Shown here: in pieces, positions 27,206 to 35,392 of the stretch
Position numbering within the stretch: position 1 is the stretch's first letter
Layout: every line of letters begins with the position of its first letter
Origin: Tenacibaculum sp. 190524A02b
GTDB taxonomy: Bacteria > Bacteroidota > Bacteroidia > Flavobacteriales > Flavobacteriaceae
Reading direction: 5' to 3'
Length of the DNA stretch: 64,000 nucleotides
Assembly: GCF_964036645.1 (NCBI RefSeq)
Contig: NZ_OZ038525.1
Span: 1,101,501 to 1,165,500, forward strand
Translations under genes and position numbers: made by a program
The notes under the pieces: model-generated
Database searches by the model: none
What the model was told of the DNA's origin: nothing
What the model saw: the letters and a program-made list of their open reading frames with translations, nothing else

Positions 27206-28096
27206 ACAGTTTAAATGAATATACAACTCCCTTAAATACTGATTAATAACTTTAAGTAATGATGTATAAATATTTAAAAAACAGAATATTAGTTGTTTTG
27301 CATAATCAAAAACTATAATAGAGTACTTGTTAAAATATTATAACACGATGTATAAGATTTACATTTGTTAAAGGGTATGGTAATAGAAATTTAGATATTA
27401 ATAGTCAATACAAGAAACAAAAGTATCCTTTAATAAAAACTAATTGATATACCCACTTATAGTGAATAACAATGCATCCTATAAATACTCTTTAATTAAC
27501 TAAATATTATAGATTAAAGTAAACATATGCTTTTATGATCTATATATACAATCATAAAAGAGTATTAAAAACTCATAAATAACTATTTTTAAGATGTATT
27601 TGGAGTGATTAGCTAGTTAATGGTATTAAAATCCTTAGTGTTTACATAACTAATAGGTATAAACATTATTAACATAAGTAAATTATAATTAAAACAATAG
27701 TTTACAAATGTAATGAAAGATTTGAATATTATTATTTATATGTTGTAAACATCTTTAAAACCATTAAGGTATATGATTTATAACTCATAAATACTCTTAG
27801 TATAAGAAGCATATCCAAGGCTTAATTATGCACTTATTTTATTTAAACGTAAAAGCTCTATATAATATGACTTTATATTAAAAATAGTAGCTATAAACAG
27901 TCTTTAAATGGTATTATATAGGATAAATAACTTACTCAATACGAATTCTAAAAGACTTTAGGTTAAGACTTACTTCATGTGGCCTTTGAACTCTATAATA
28001 TTAAATCAGGTATCAGCTCTAAATAAACCTTTTGTTTACATAAGTAAACTACATTTATCAAAGGGATCTTTTAAAAGAAGTATTAACAAATGTAAA
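27206..28096. other. about 0.9 kb AT-rich gene-free region
   Basis: No convincing open frame on either strand. A perfect inverted repeat CTTTTATGAT (27530-27539) with ATCATAAAAG (27551-27560) is present. Short phrases such as ATAAATACTCTT and GTTTACA/TGTAAAC recur many times. It may be a decayed gene, a structural or binding region, or simply spacer DNA. A 70-codon plus-strand frame at 27977-28189 is not convincing and overlaps the kinase 3' end. Confidence 0.5.
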
Positions 28097-29419
28097 CTAT
28101 TTAATGAAAGTTATTTTAAAGCTAGTGATTCCTTTTTCAGAAGTAAAATAAATAGAACCATTATGTGCTTCTATAATACTTTTGCTTAAAGTTAACCCAA
28201 TACCAGAACCATCTTTTCTAGTTGTAAAATACGGTATAAAAATATTGTCTTGTATTTCTTTTGAGATTCCAATACCATTATCTTTAATAATTAAATGCAG
28301 TCTATTTTTTTCGTTAGCTATTTTTATAGTAATCATTGGATTCTTGGTTTCCTCTAAAGCATATATACAATTAGATAATAAGTTAATTATAACCTGTTCT
28401 ATTTGTTTTTTATCTGCATTAATATGAAGTTCATTAGTATGATTAAATTTCACTATAATACCTTTTTGAGTAAACTCTTGAGAAAGTAGAGAAAGTGTAT
28501 TATTAACTAATTCCTTTAAATCAAATTTTTCTTTATTTGGTAAAGGAAGCTCTGCTAATTTTCTATAGGTATCAACAAAGGAAGTTAAATGATGTGATCT
28601 TCTTTTTATAATTTTTAAACCATGAGATAATTCTTCAATCATATCTTCATCATTAAAATCTTCCAATAATAAAGAATCTAAATTTTCTGCTAAACTACTA
28701 ATAGGTGTAATAGTGTTAATAATTTCATGAGACATAACATTCATTAGTTTATACCAAGCTTCTTTTTCTTTTTTATTAATTAATTGTTCAATGGTTTCTA
28801 GAGAAATCACTAAATATTCAAATTCATTGGTTTGTGTTACAGAGGTTTTTAAAATAAATGTTTCCTTTTTATCATTAATAGATAGAGCTACGGTATGTTT
28901 TATTTCTTTCCATTTGGAAATAAAGCCATTTAAATCTCCTATCTTACTTTGTAACAAGTTCCAATTATAAAATTTTGGAATTTTTAAAAATTCAACAAAA
29001 GCGTTATTTAACTGAAAAACTTCAATGCTACTTTTTTTATTTTTTCTTAAAATTAAAACTCCAATACTTAAGCTTTCTATAATATTGGTAAAAATCAAAT
29101 CCTCAGAAGATTTTAGCAAACTTTTTTGTCGGTGTTTTTCTATAAGTCTAGCTGTTTTATCATGCAGTGGATTTTTTCTTTTACTTAAAGAAATGGTATT
29201 GGAATAATCATCGTACAACAAACAATCAATAGACTTTTCAATATCAGCAAATAATTTTTGTATAAAATCAATTAATAGAAAAATTTGAAATCCTAAAAAT
29301 AAAGTAAAAACAATTGTACTTATTATATAAGTATTAGTGTAACAATAAAAAATAATAATGGAGGTAGTAGCTATAAGAATAACTCTATTTATTATTTGAA
29401 TGTATTGAGTTTTCCCCAT
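28097..29419 (-). CDS. NtrY-like sensor histidine kinase
   Basis: 440 residues. Two N-terminal membrane segments (about 10-32 and 34-55) have almost no periplasmic loop. A PAS-like region (about 110-210) precedes the HisKA motif NVMSHEIINTITPISSL with phospho-His about 231. The HATPase domain has N-box QVIINLLSNCIYALEE, G1 DNGIGI, and GSGIGLTLS. It starts one base after the stop of the sigma54-type response regulator gene, which is its evident partner. With no large sensor domain outside the membrane, it probably senses a membrane or internal signal. Confidence 0.88.
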   Translation of the reverse strand: MGKTQYIQIINRVILIATTSIIIFYCYTNTYIISTIVFTLFLGFQIFLLIDFIQKLFADIEKSIDCLLYDDYSNTISLSKRKNPLHDKTARLIEKHRQKSLLKSSEDLIFTNIIESLSIGVLILRKNKKSSIEVFQLNNAFVEFLKIPKFYNWNLLQSKIGDLNGFISKWKEIKHTVALSINDKKETFILKTSVTQTNEFEYLVISLETIEQLINKKEKEAWYKLMNVMSHEIINTITPISSLAENLDSLLLEDFNDEDMIEELSHGLKIIKRRSHHLTSFVDTYRKLAELPLPNKEKFDLKELVNNTLSLLSQEFTQKGIIVKFNHTNELHINADKKQIEQVIINLLSNCIYALEETKNPMITIKIANEKNRLHLIIKDNGIGISKEIQDNIFIPYFTTRKDGSGIGLTLSKSIIEAHNGSIYFTSEKGITSFKITFIK

Positions 29420-29420
29420 C

Positions 29421-30791
29421 TTAAAGCTGGTGTTTTTCTAGTCTTCTATATAAAGCAGCTCTAGTTAAACCTAAATCTTTAGCTGCTCTAGAAATATTAC
29501 CTTGGTGTTTTTGTAATGCTTGCTGTATTAAAAGTTTTTCAGTTTCTTCTAAATTTAAACTAGTACTCAATACATTTTCTAATTTTTTTGTTGAAAAATG
29601 TAAATCATCAATTTGTATTAAATTTTCTTCAGTAATAATTACGGCTCGTTCAATAATATGTTCAATTTCACGTATATTTCCTGGCCAATGATACTTATTT
29701 AGTGCAGAAATAGCCTCTTTACTAAAACCAGTTATATGTTTTCTATACTTACTATTTAATTTTTGTAAAAAATGAGAAGCAAGTAATTGAACATCTTCTT
29801 TTCGATCTCGTAAAGGAGGTAAGTTTAACTCAATAGTATTAATTCTGAATAACAAATCTTGTCTAAAAGTTTGCTCTTCAACCATATCATGAATAGGAGC
29901 ATTGGTTGCACAGATAATTCGTGCATTAATTTCACGCTCTTTGCCTTCTCCTAAACGTGTTATTTTTTTATTTTGAATAACAGTTAGCAATTTAGATTGT
30001 AAATGAAGCGGTAAGTTTCCTATTTCATCTAAAAAAATAGTACCTCCTTTAGCTAGTTCAAACCTACCAATAGTATCTTTATGAGCATCAGTAAAGGCGC
30101 CTTTTACATAGCCAAACAATTCACTTTCAAAAAGGTTTTCATTTAAAGAACCTAAATCTACATGTATAAAAGGATGATTTTTACGGTTAGATTGTAAATG
30201 AATTTCTTTAGCAAATACATACTTACCAGTCCCGTTTTCTCCTAATATTAAAATATTAGCATCAGTTGGTGCTACTTTATGAACTAATTTTATAGCCGAT
30301 TGCATAGCCTGGGAATTCCCTATAATATGTTCCGTTTGTTTATGAAAATCTTGGTTTTGCTGTTCCTGTACTATTTGTAACTGAGTTGCTTTTCTTTTAG
30401 ATCTTGATAATTCAACTCCAGCATTTACAACGGCGTACAATTTTTCAGAATTCCAAGGTTTTAAAATAAAATCAGTAGCACCTTGTTTTATTGCCTCAAC
30501 TGCTAAATGAACACTGCCAAATGCAGTCATTAACACAACAGTAGTTTCTGGACTAAGATTTTTAATATGCTTTAACCAATACAAACCTTCTTTACCATCT
30601 TCAAAACCAATCCTATAATTCATATCCAATAAAACAACATCAATAGTAGATGTAGTTAAATGATTGCCTATTTTTTTAGGGTTGTTTTCAGTTTTAATTT
30701 CAGTAAAGTATTTTTTTAAACTAATTCTAGCTGAAAACAAAATATCATCATCATCATCAACAATTAATATAGTCGCTTCTTTTTTTCTCAT
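29421..30791 (-). CDS. NtrC-family sigma54-dependent response regulator
   Basis: 456 residues in three domains. The receiver (1-125) has VDDDDDI, VVLLDMN with the phospho-Asp, and LKPW. The sigma54-interacting AAA+ domain (about 155-385) has Walker A GENGTGK, the sigma54-contact loop GAFTDA in place of the usual GAFTGA, and Walker B GTIFLDEIG. A Fis-type helix-turn-helix closes it (NISRAAKDLGLTRAALYRRL). It activates sigma54 promoters by looping from distant sites. The divergent ABC operon has a sigma54-like promoter with a pair of matched inverted repeats upstream, so it is the likely target. Confidence 0.92.
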   Translation of the reverse strand: MRKKEATILIVDDDDDILFSARISLKKYFTEIKTENNPKKIGNHLTTSTIDVVLLDMNYRIGFEDGKEGLYWLKHIKNLSPETTVVLMTAFGSVHLAVEAIKQGATDFILKPWNSEKLYAVVNAGVELSRSKRKATQLQIVQEQQNQDFHKQTEHIIGNSQAMQSAIKLVHKVAPTDANILILGENGTGKYVFAKEIHLQSNRKNHPFIHVDLGSLNENLFESELFGYVKGAFTDAHKDTIGRFELAKGGTIFLDEIGNLPLHLQSKLLTVIQNKKITRLGEGKEREINARIICATNAPIHDMVEEQTFRQDLLFRINTIELNLPPLRDRKEDVQLLASHFLQKLNSKYRKHITGFSKEAISALNKYHWPGNIREIEHIIERAVIITEENLIQIDDLHFSTKKLENVLSTSLNLEETEKLLIQQALQKHQGNISRAAKDLGLTRAALYRRLEKHQL

Positions 30792-30809
30792 AGTACATAG
30801 TTAGTTATT

Positions 30810-30847
30810 TGTTTGATATCGAACAAAAAAATGTTCATTTATGAACA
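30810..30847. promoter_or_regulatory. paired TGTT-N8-AACA sites (candidate activator-binding sites)
   Basis: Two 16-bp inverted repeats, TGTTTGATATCGAACA (30810-30825) and TGTTCATTTATGAACA (30832-30847), share the TGTT-N8-AACA form. Their centres are 22 bp apart, two helical turns. They lie about 65-100 bp upstream of the sigma54-like promoter, the usual position for NtrC-type activator dimers. Confidence 0.6.
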
Positions 30848-30911
30848 CATTAAATTTATACTAAAAAAATTAAACCACTGATAAATAATGTTTTAGCTAT
30901 TTGTTTTTTAT

Positions 30912-30926
30912 TGGCACATTTATGGA
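30912..30926 (+). promoter_or_regulatory. sigma54-like promoter of the ABC operon
   Basis: TGGCAC-N5-TGGA matches the sigma54 -24 element exactly, and the -12 element less well (TGGA for TTGC). It ends 29 bp before the adaptor start codon. The weak -12 leaves real doubt. Confidence 0.5.
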
Positions 30927-30955
30927 CTTTACTATAGCAAATCAAATTAAAAAGG

Positions 30956-32200
30956 ATGGACAAGCAAATACAACCTAAACACAAAACCACTAAAAAAATG
31001 TTACTCTGGGGAATACCTTTAGTTTTATTAATTGGCGTAATGCTAATGAATCTTACTCGTAAAAAACAAGTAAACATAAAAAAAGAATTTCTAAGTATAA
31101 GAAAGGTTTCAAAAGGAGATTTTGAAGATGTTGTATTGTTTAATAGTATAGTAGAACCTAAAACATCTGTTTTAGTAAATATAATTCAAGGAGGTTCTGT
31201 TTCTGAAATTTTTGTAGAGAATGGGCAAATGATAAAAAAAGGAACTCCAATTTTAAAAGTTTATAACCCTAATGCTGAACTTAATTATCTAACCCAAGAA
31301 ACTGCTATTGTTGAGCAAATCAATAATCTAAGAAATATAAGGGTCAATATTACTAATCAACAACTAACTTTAGATCAACAACTTTTGAGCATAAATAATG
31401 ATTTTAAAAATGCTGCAAGACAATACAAGCTTGATACGACTTTATATGGCAAAGGTGTAGTTGCTAAAGATCAATATCAAAAATCAATACAAGAATTTTC
31501 TTTTCAGAAAACAAGAAATGATGTTATAAAAAAGAGCGTGTCTGAAGAAAAGAAGAGTAGAGAAGTACAATTATCTAGAATTAATACTTCCATAAATAAC
31601 ATGCAAAAAAGCTTAGAGTTATTAAGAAAAAATAAAGAAAATTTTGTAGTGAAAGCGCCTGCCGATGGCTTATTATCTTCTTTTAATCCGATTCTTGGAC
31701 AGAATTATAACCAAGGAGAATCTGTAGGAAAAATAGATGTTCTTAATGGATACAAACTTGTCGCTAATATTGATGAGTATTACATTTCAAAATTACAGAA
31801 AGGAATTAATGGAACTGTGTCTTCTAATGCTAAAAACTACAGCATTGAGTTACACAAAATTTATCCTGAAGTTAGTAATGGTAGGTTTACAGTAGAATTA
31901 CTATTTAAAAATGATAGTTTACAAACAAATATAAAACAAGGAATGAGCTTGAAAAGTAAAGTATTTCTTTCAAACAGTACTGAATCATTACTTATTCCAA
32001 AAGGGCAATTTTATCAAAATACAAGTGGAAGTTGGATATTTGTTTTAAGTTCAAATAATATTGCAGAAAGAAGAACTATTAAAATAGGAAGGGAAAATCC
32101 TTTTTATTACGAAGTATTAGATGGTTTAAAAGAAGGAGACCGTGTAATTACATCTAGCTATGAAGATTTTAAAGGCATTGAGAAAATTAATTTACAATAA
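30956..32200 (+). CDS. HlyD-type periplasmic adaptor subunit of an efflux ABC system
   Basis: 414 residues. An N-terminal membrane anchor (about 15-36) is followed by a biotinyl-lipoyl-like half (VSEIFVENGQMIKKGTPILKV), a long coiled-coil hairpin (about 100-215), the matching lipoyl half (VKAPADGLLSSFNPILGQNY), and beta-barrel and membrane-proximal domains. This is the layout of MacA/RND-type adaptors that link inner-membrane transporters to an outer-membrane duct. It is the first gene of a five-gene operon. No TolC-like duct gene lies nearby. Confidence 0.88.
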   Translation: MDKQIQPKHKTTKKMLLWGIPLVLLIGVMLMNLTRKKQVNIKKEFLSIRKVSKGDFEDVVLFNSIVEPKTSVLVNIIQGGSVSEIFVENGQMIKKGTPILKVYNPNAELNYLTQETAIVEQINNLRNIRVNITNQQLTLDQQLLSINNDFKNAARQYKLDTTLYGKGVVAKDQYQKSIQEFSFQKTRNDVIKKSVSEEKKSREVQLSRINTSINNMQKSLELLRKNKENFVVKAPADGLLSSFNPILGQNYNQGESVGKIDVLNGYKLVANIDEYYISKLQKGINGTVSSNAKNYSIELHKIYPEVSNGRFTVELLFKNDSLQTNIKQGMSLKSKVFLSNSTESLLIPKGQFYQNTSGSWIFVLSSNNIAERRTIKIGRENPFYYEVLDGLKEGDRVITSSYEDFKGIEKINLQ

Positions 32201-32221
32201 AAATATTAACATATAATTGAC

Positions 32222-32923
32222 ATGATAACAATTAAAAATTTAGTGAAGGTTTATAGAACAGAAGAAGTAGAAACAACGGCTTTAAATAAATTAAGTATAG
32301 AAATAAAAGAAGGGGAATTTGTTTCTATAATGGGAGCTTCGGGATGTGGAAAATCTACCTTATTAAACATTATTGGTTTGCTAGATGCTCCTGATGAAGG
32401 AAATTACACTTTTGACACTATAGAAGTAGCCCATTTTAATGAAAAGCAAAGAGCAAGTTTACGTAAGGAAAATGTAGGTTTTATATTTCAAAACTTTAAT
32501 TTGATAGACGAATTAACAGTTTATGAAAATGTAGAACTACCATTAATCTATAATAAAGTTAAAGCTTCAGAACGTAAAAAGAGAGTTACAGAAATTTTAG
32601 AACGTATTGGAATTGCACACAGAGCTAAACATTTTCCATTACAATTATCTGGAGGACAACAACAACGTGTTGCAGTAGCTAGAGCTTTAGTTACCAATCC
32701 TAAGTTAATTTTAGCTGATGAGCCTACTGGGAATTTAGATAGCAAAAGTGGTAATGATGTTATGGAATTACTAACTGAACTTCACGCTACAGGTTCTACC
32801 ATTGTAATGGTAACACACTCTTCTTATGATGCACAATTTTCATCTCGAATTGTAACCTTAAAAGATGGAGAAATTATTTCTCAAAAAACAAACGAACATA
32901 AAGTAGATATATTGGTACAATAA
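32222..32923 (+). CDS. MacB/LolD-type ABC transporter ATP-binding protein
   Basis: 233 residues. Walker A GASGCGKST (about 37-45), Q-loop IFQNFNLIDELTVYENV, signature LSGGQQQR, Walker B LILADEPTGNLDS and switch His in VTHSSYD are all intact. The family pairs with FtsX-like permeases in mechanotransmission systems that drive export or lipoprotein release from the periplasmic side. It is the only ATPase in the operon and must serve both permeases that follow. Confidence 0.93.
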   Translation: MITIKNLVKVYRTEEVETTALNKLSIEIKEGEFVSIMGASGCGKSTLLNIIGLLDAPDEGNYTFDTIEVAHFNEKQRASLRKENVGFIFQNFNLIDELTVYENVELPLIYNKVKASERKKRVTEILERIGIAHRAKHFPLQLSGGQQQRVAVARALVTNPKLILADEPTGNLDSKSGNDVMELLTELHATGSTIVMVTHSSYDAQFSSRIVTLKDGEIISQKTNEHKVDILVQ

Positions 32924-32976
32924 GCCCAGTTATCCATTATCATTAATCAAAACGAATAGAAAAAATCCATAACATT

Positions 32977-35391
32977 ATGTTACAAACATGGTTTAAAATA
33001 TTTTTCAGAAATCAAAAAAAGAACTGGTTAAATACTATTATAAATATTTCAGGTATTACTTTAGGTTTGTCAGGCTTATTAATTGTATTACTGTATCTTA
33101 ATGAAGAGAAAAGTTATAATCAGTGGAATCCTTTTAAAGACATTGTTTATAGAGTAAATAGTAGTCACAGAGTTAATGGAATTTGGTTTGTAGCAAATGC
33201 AGGACAATACCATACTTATAAAAATGAAATTCCTGAAGTTGAAGAAACCTTAATGGTGTCTCCTTTTTACAGAAGTAGAGTAGTTTCCTTTGGAAATGTT
33301 TCTGAATTTACAGAAAAAGTAACCCACACCGAACCTCAATTTTTTGATTTTTTCCCATTTGAAGTTATTGAAGGGTCTACTAAAAAATTTATAGAGAGTA
33401 GAAAAAATATTGCGTTATCTAAAACCTACGCTCAACGTATTTTTAAAAATGAAAAAGCCGTTGGGAATATTGTAAAAATAGGAACAGAAGAGTTCGTAGT
33501 AACCTGTGTCTTTAAAATACCAGGAAATTCACACCAAGAACCAGACTTAATAATTCAGTTTAGAAATCCAATAGAAATCCATTGGGGAAATCATAATTAT
33601 GAATTATTCTGCAAAGTTAAAAAAGGAACAGACGTTACTCTTTTAAAGAAAAAAATGGAAGACATTCTTGTTCAAAAATTTTACAAGCAACAAGCGGAAC
33701 AAGGTGGAGTTTCATTAGAGGAATATGAAGAAAAATATGGTTTTAAAAAAGTATTATTAGACCAATTATCTACAATTTATCTTCATAATACGGCAAAGAG
33801 AGCAGGACCAAGTGGTACTGGTAATTACCAACTTTTAATGATTTTATTAGGGCTATCTATACTTCTCATAATTATTTCATGCGTCAATTTTATTAACTTG
33901 GCAATAGCTTCAGCCAGTCAAAGAGCCAAAGAGGTAGGTGTCAAGAAAACCTTAGGTTTATCAAAAAAGCAGCTTAGTTTACAGTATATTATTGAAGTAA
34001 TTTTACAAGGGATACTTTCTTTTATACTTGCTTTAATTATAACCGAGCTTACATTGCCATTTTTTAACGAATTTATACAAAAAGATTTATCAATTTTAAA
34101 TGGTAAAACAATCACGATATTATTAGTAGTTACATTATTTATATCTTTTTTTATGGGAAGTTTTCCTGCCTATTATTTATCTAACTTTAAATCAGTTGAA
34201 GTATTAAAAGGAAATATTTCTAAAACAAAAAAAGGAAATCTAGCTCGTAACATTATGCTAGCATTACAATTTTTAATCTCAGGATTTTTCATTATTGGGA
34301 TGTTAATTATTAATAATCAAATTCAATACATGATGGATAAAGATTTAGGTTTTTCTAAAGAGCAAGTATTGAATGTAGAAATGTTTAACATAGAAGGAAA
34401 CCAATATGAAAAGTATAAATTGGCTAAAAAAATTCTTTCAAAAAATGAAAATATAATTGATGTTACTACTGCCATGTTTGTACCTGGAGAAGGTTTTGTA
34501 AACGGAACAGGGTTCCATTATAAAGACATTAGCTTTAATAGTGCTTCAAATACAGTAGATTTAAATTATATTGATTTTGCTAAGTTGAAAATATTAAAAG
34601 GTAGAGGTTTTTCTGAAAGATTTACTTCTGATACTGTTAATAGTATTATTATAAATGAAACTATTGCTAGAAAAATTGGAGTTTATAATGATCCTATAGG
34701 AAAAAAAGTACGATTAGGTTGGATGGGTGATGATGAAAAGCCTTTAGAGATTATAGGAATGATTAAAGATTATCATTTTGATGGATTTGATAATGAAATA
34801 TCTCCTATGTTTTTGGTTTCTTGGGAAACTTTTAGTTTTACAAAAGACTGGATACCATCCATTCAATTTAAGTTAAACACTGAAAACTTAGACACTACTA
34901 TTGCTACGATAGAGGATTTTTGGAGAACCAATATAGACACTAAATATCCATTCTCTTATGAGTTTTTAGATCAAAAGTTTGCCAAAACTTATGATAAGTA
35001 TAAAAAACAACAAACTATGTTTTTAATACTGTCTATTATTGTAGTTATCATAGCTTTATTAGGTTTATTTGCGTTAGCTACACTTACAATACAACAACGA
35101 TTAAAAGAGGTTGCTATACGTAAAACACTAGGAGCCTCTGTTAATGAAATTATGTTTCCTTTAATCACCAATTTTGTAAAAATTACATTAATAGCTTCAA
35201 TTATATTAATTCCTTTCGGCTATTATTTTATGCAAAACTGGCTGAACAATTTTGTATATAGAATAGAAATGCCTTGGTGGCCCTACATTGCCACTCCTTT
35301 ACTGTTAGTTTTTTTAGTTTTTGTAGTAGTAGGTATAAAAGCATTCAATGCAACTAAGGTAGACTTGATAAAATATTTAAAATTTGAATAA
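32977..35391 (+). CDS. FtsX-like ABC permease (paralogue 1)
   Basis: 804 residues. An N-terminal membrane segment (about 20-42) is followed by a MacB-like periplasmic core domain (about 50-280), three membrane segments (about 290-405) forming the first FtsX domain, a further segment near 430, a second periplasmic domain, and a C-terminal FtsX domain of three segments with ALLGLFALATLTIQQRLKEV, then RKTLGAS. The large duplicated form is common in Bacteroidota. It is strongly similar to the next gene. Probably part of a heterodimer or an alternative complex with the shared ATPase. Confidence 0.88.
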   Translation: MLQTWFKIFFRNQKKNWLNTIINISGITLGLSGLLIVLLYLNEEKSYNQWNPFKDIVYRVNSSHRVNGIWFVANAGQYHTYKNEIPEVEETLMVSPFYRSRVVSFGNVSEFTEKVTHTEPQFFDFFPFEVIEGSTKKFIESRKNIALSKTYAQRIFKNEKAVGNIVKIGTEEFVVTCVFKIPGNSHQEPDLIIQFRNPIEIHWGNHNYELFCKVKKGTDVTLLKKKMEDILVQKFYKQQAEQGGVSLEEYEEKYGFKKVLLDQLSTIYLHNTAKRAGPSGTGNYQLLMILLGLSILLIIISCVNFINLAIASASQRAKEVGVKKTLGLSKKQLSLQYIIEVILQGILSFILALIITELTLPFFNEFIQKDLSILNGKTITILLVVTLFISFFMGSFPAYYLSNFKSVEVLKGNISKTKKGNLARNIMLALQFLISGFFIIGMLIINNQIQYMMDKDLGFSKEQVLNVEMFNIEGNQYEKYKLAKKILSKNENIIDVTTAMFVPGEGFVNGTGFHYKDISFNSASNTVDLNYIDFAKLKILKGRGFSERFTSDTVNSIIINETIARKIGVYNDPIGKKVRLGWMGDDEKPLEIIGMIKDYHFDGFDNEISPMFLVSWETFSFTKDWIPSIQFKLNTENLDTTIATIEDFWRTNIDTKYPFSYEFLDQKFAKTYDKYKKQQTMFLILSIIVVIIALLGLFALATLTIQQRLKEVAIRKTLGASVNEIMFPLITNFVKITLIASIILIPFGYYFMQNWLNNFVYRIEMPWWPYIATPLLLVFLVFVVVGIKAFNATKVDLIKYLKFE

Positions 35392-35392
35392 A

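Noticed and set aside
27977..28189. Plus-strand 70-codon frame in the AT-rich region
   Set aside because: It overlaps the 3' end of the kinase gene, has no family resemblance and no ribosome-binding context.
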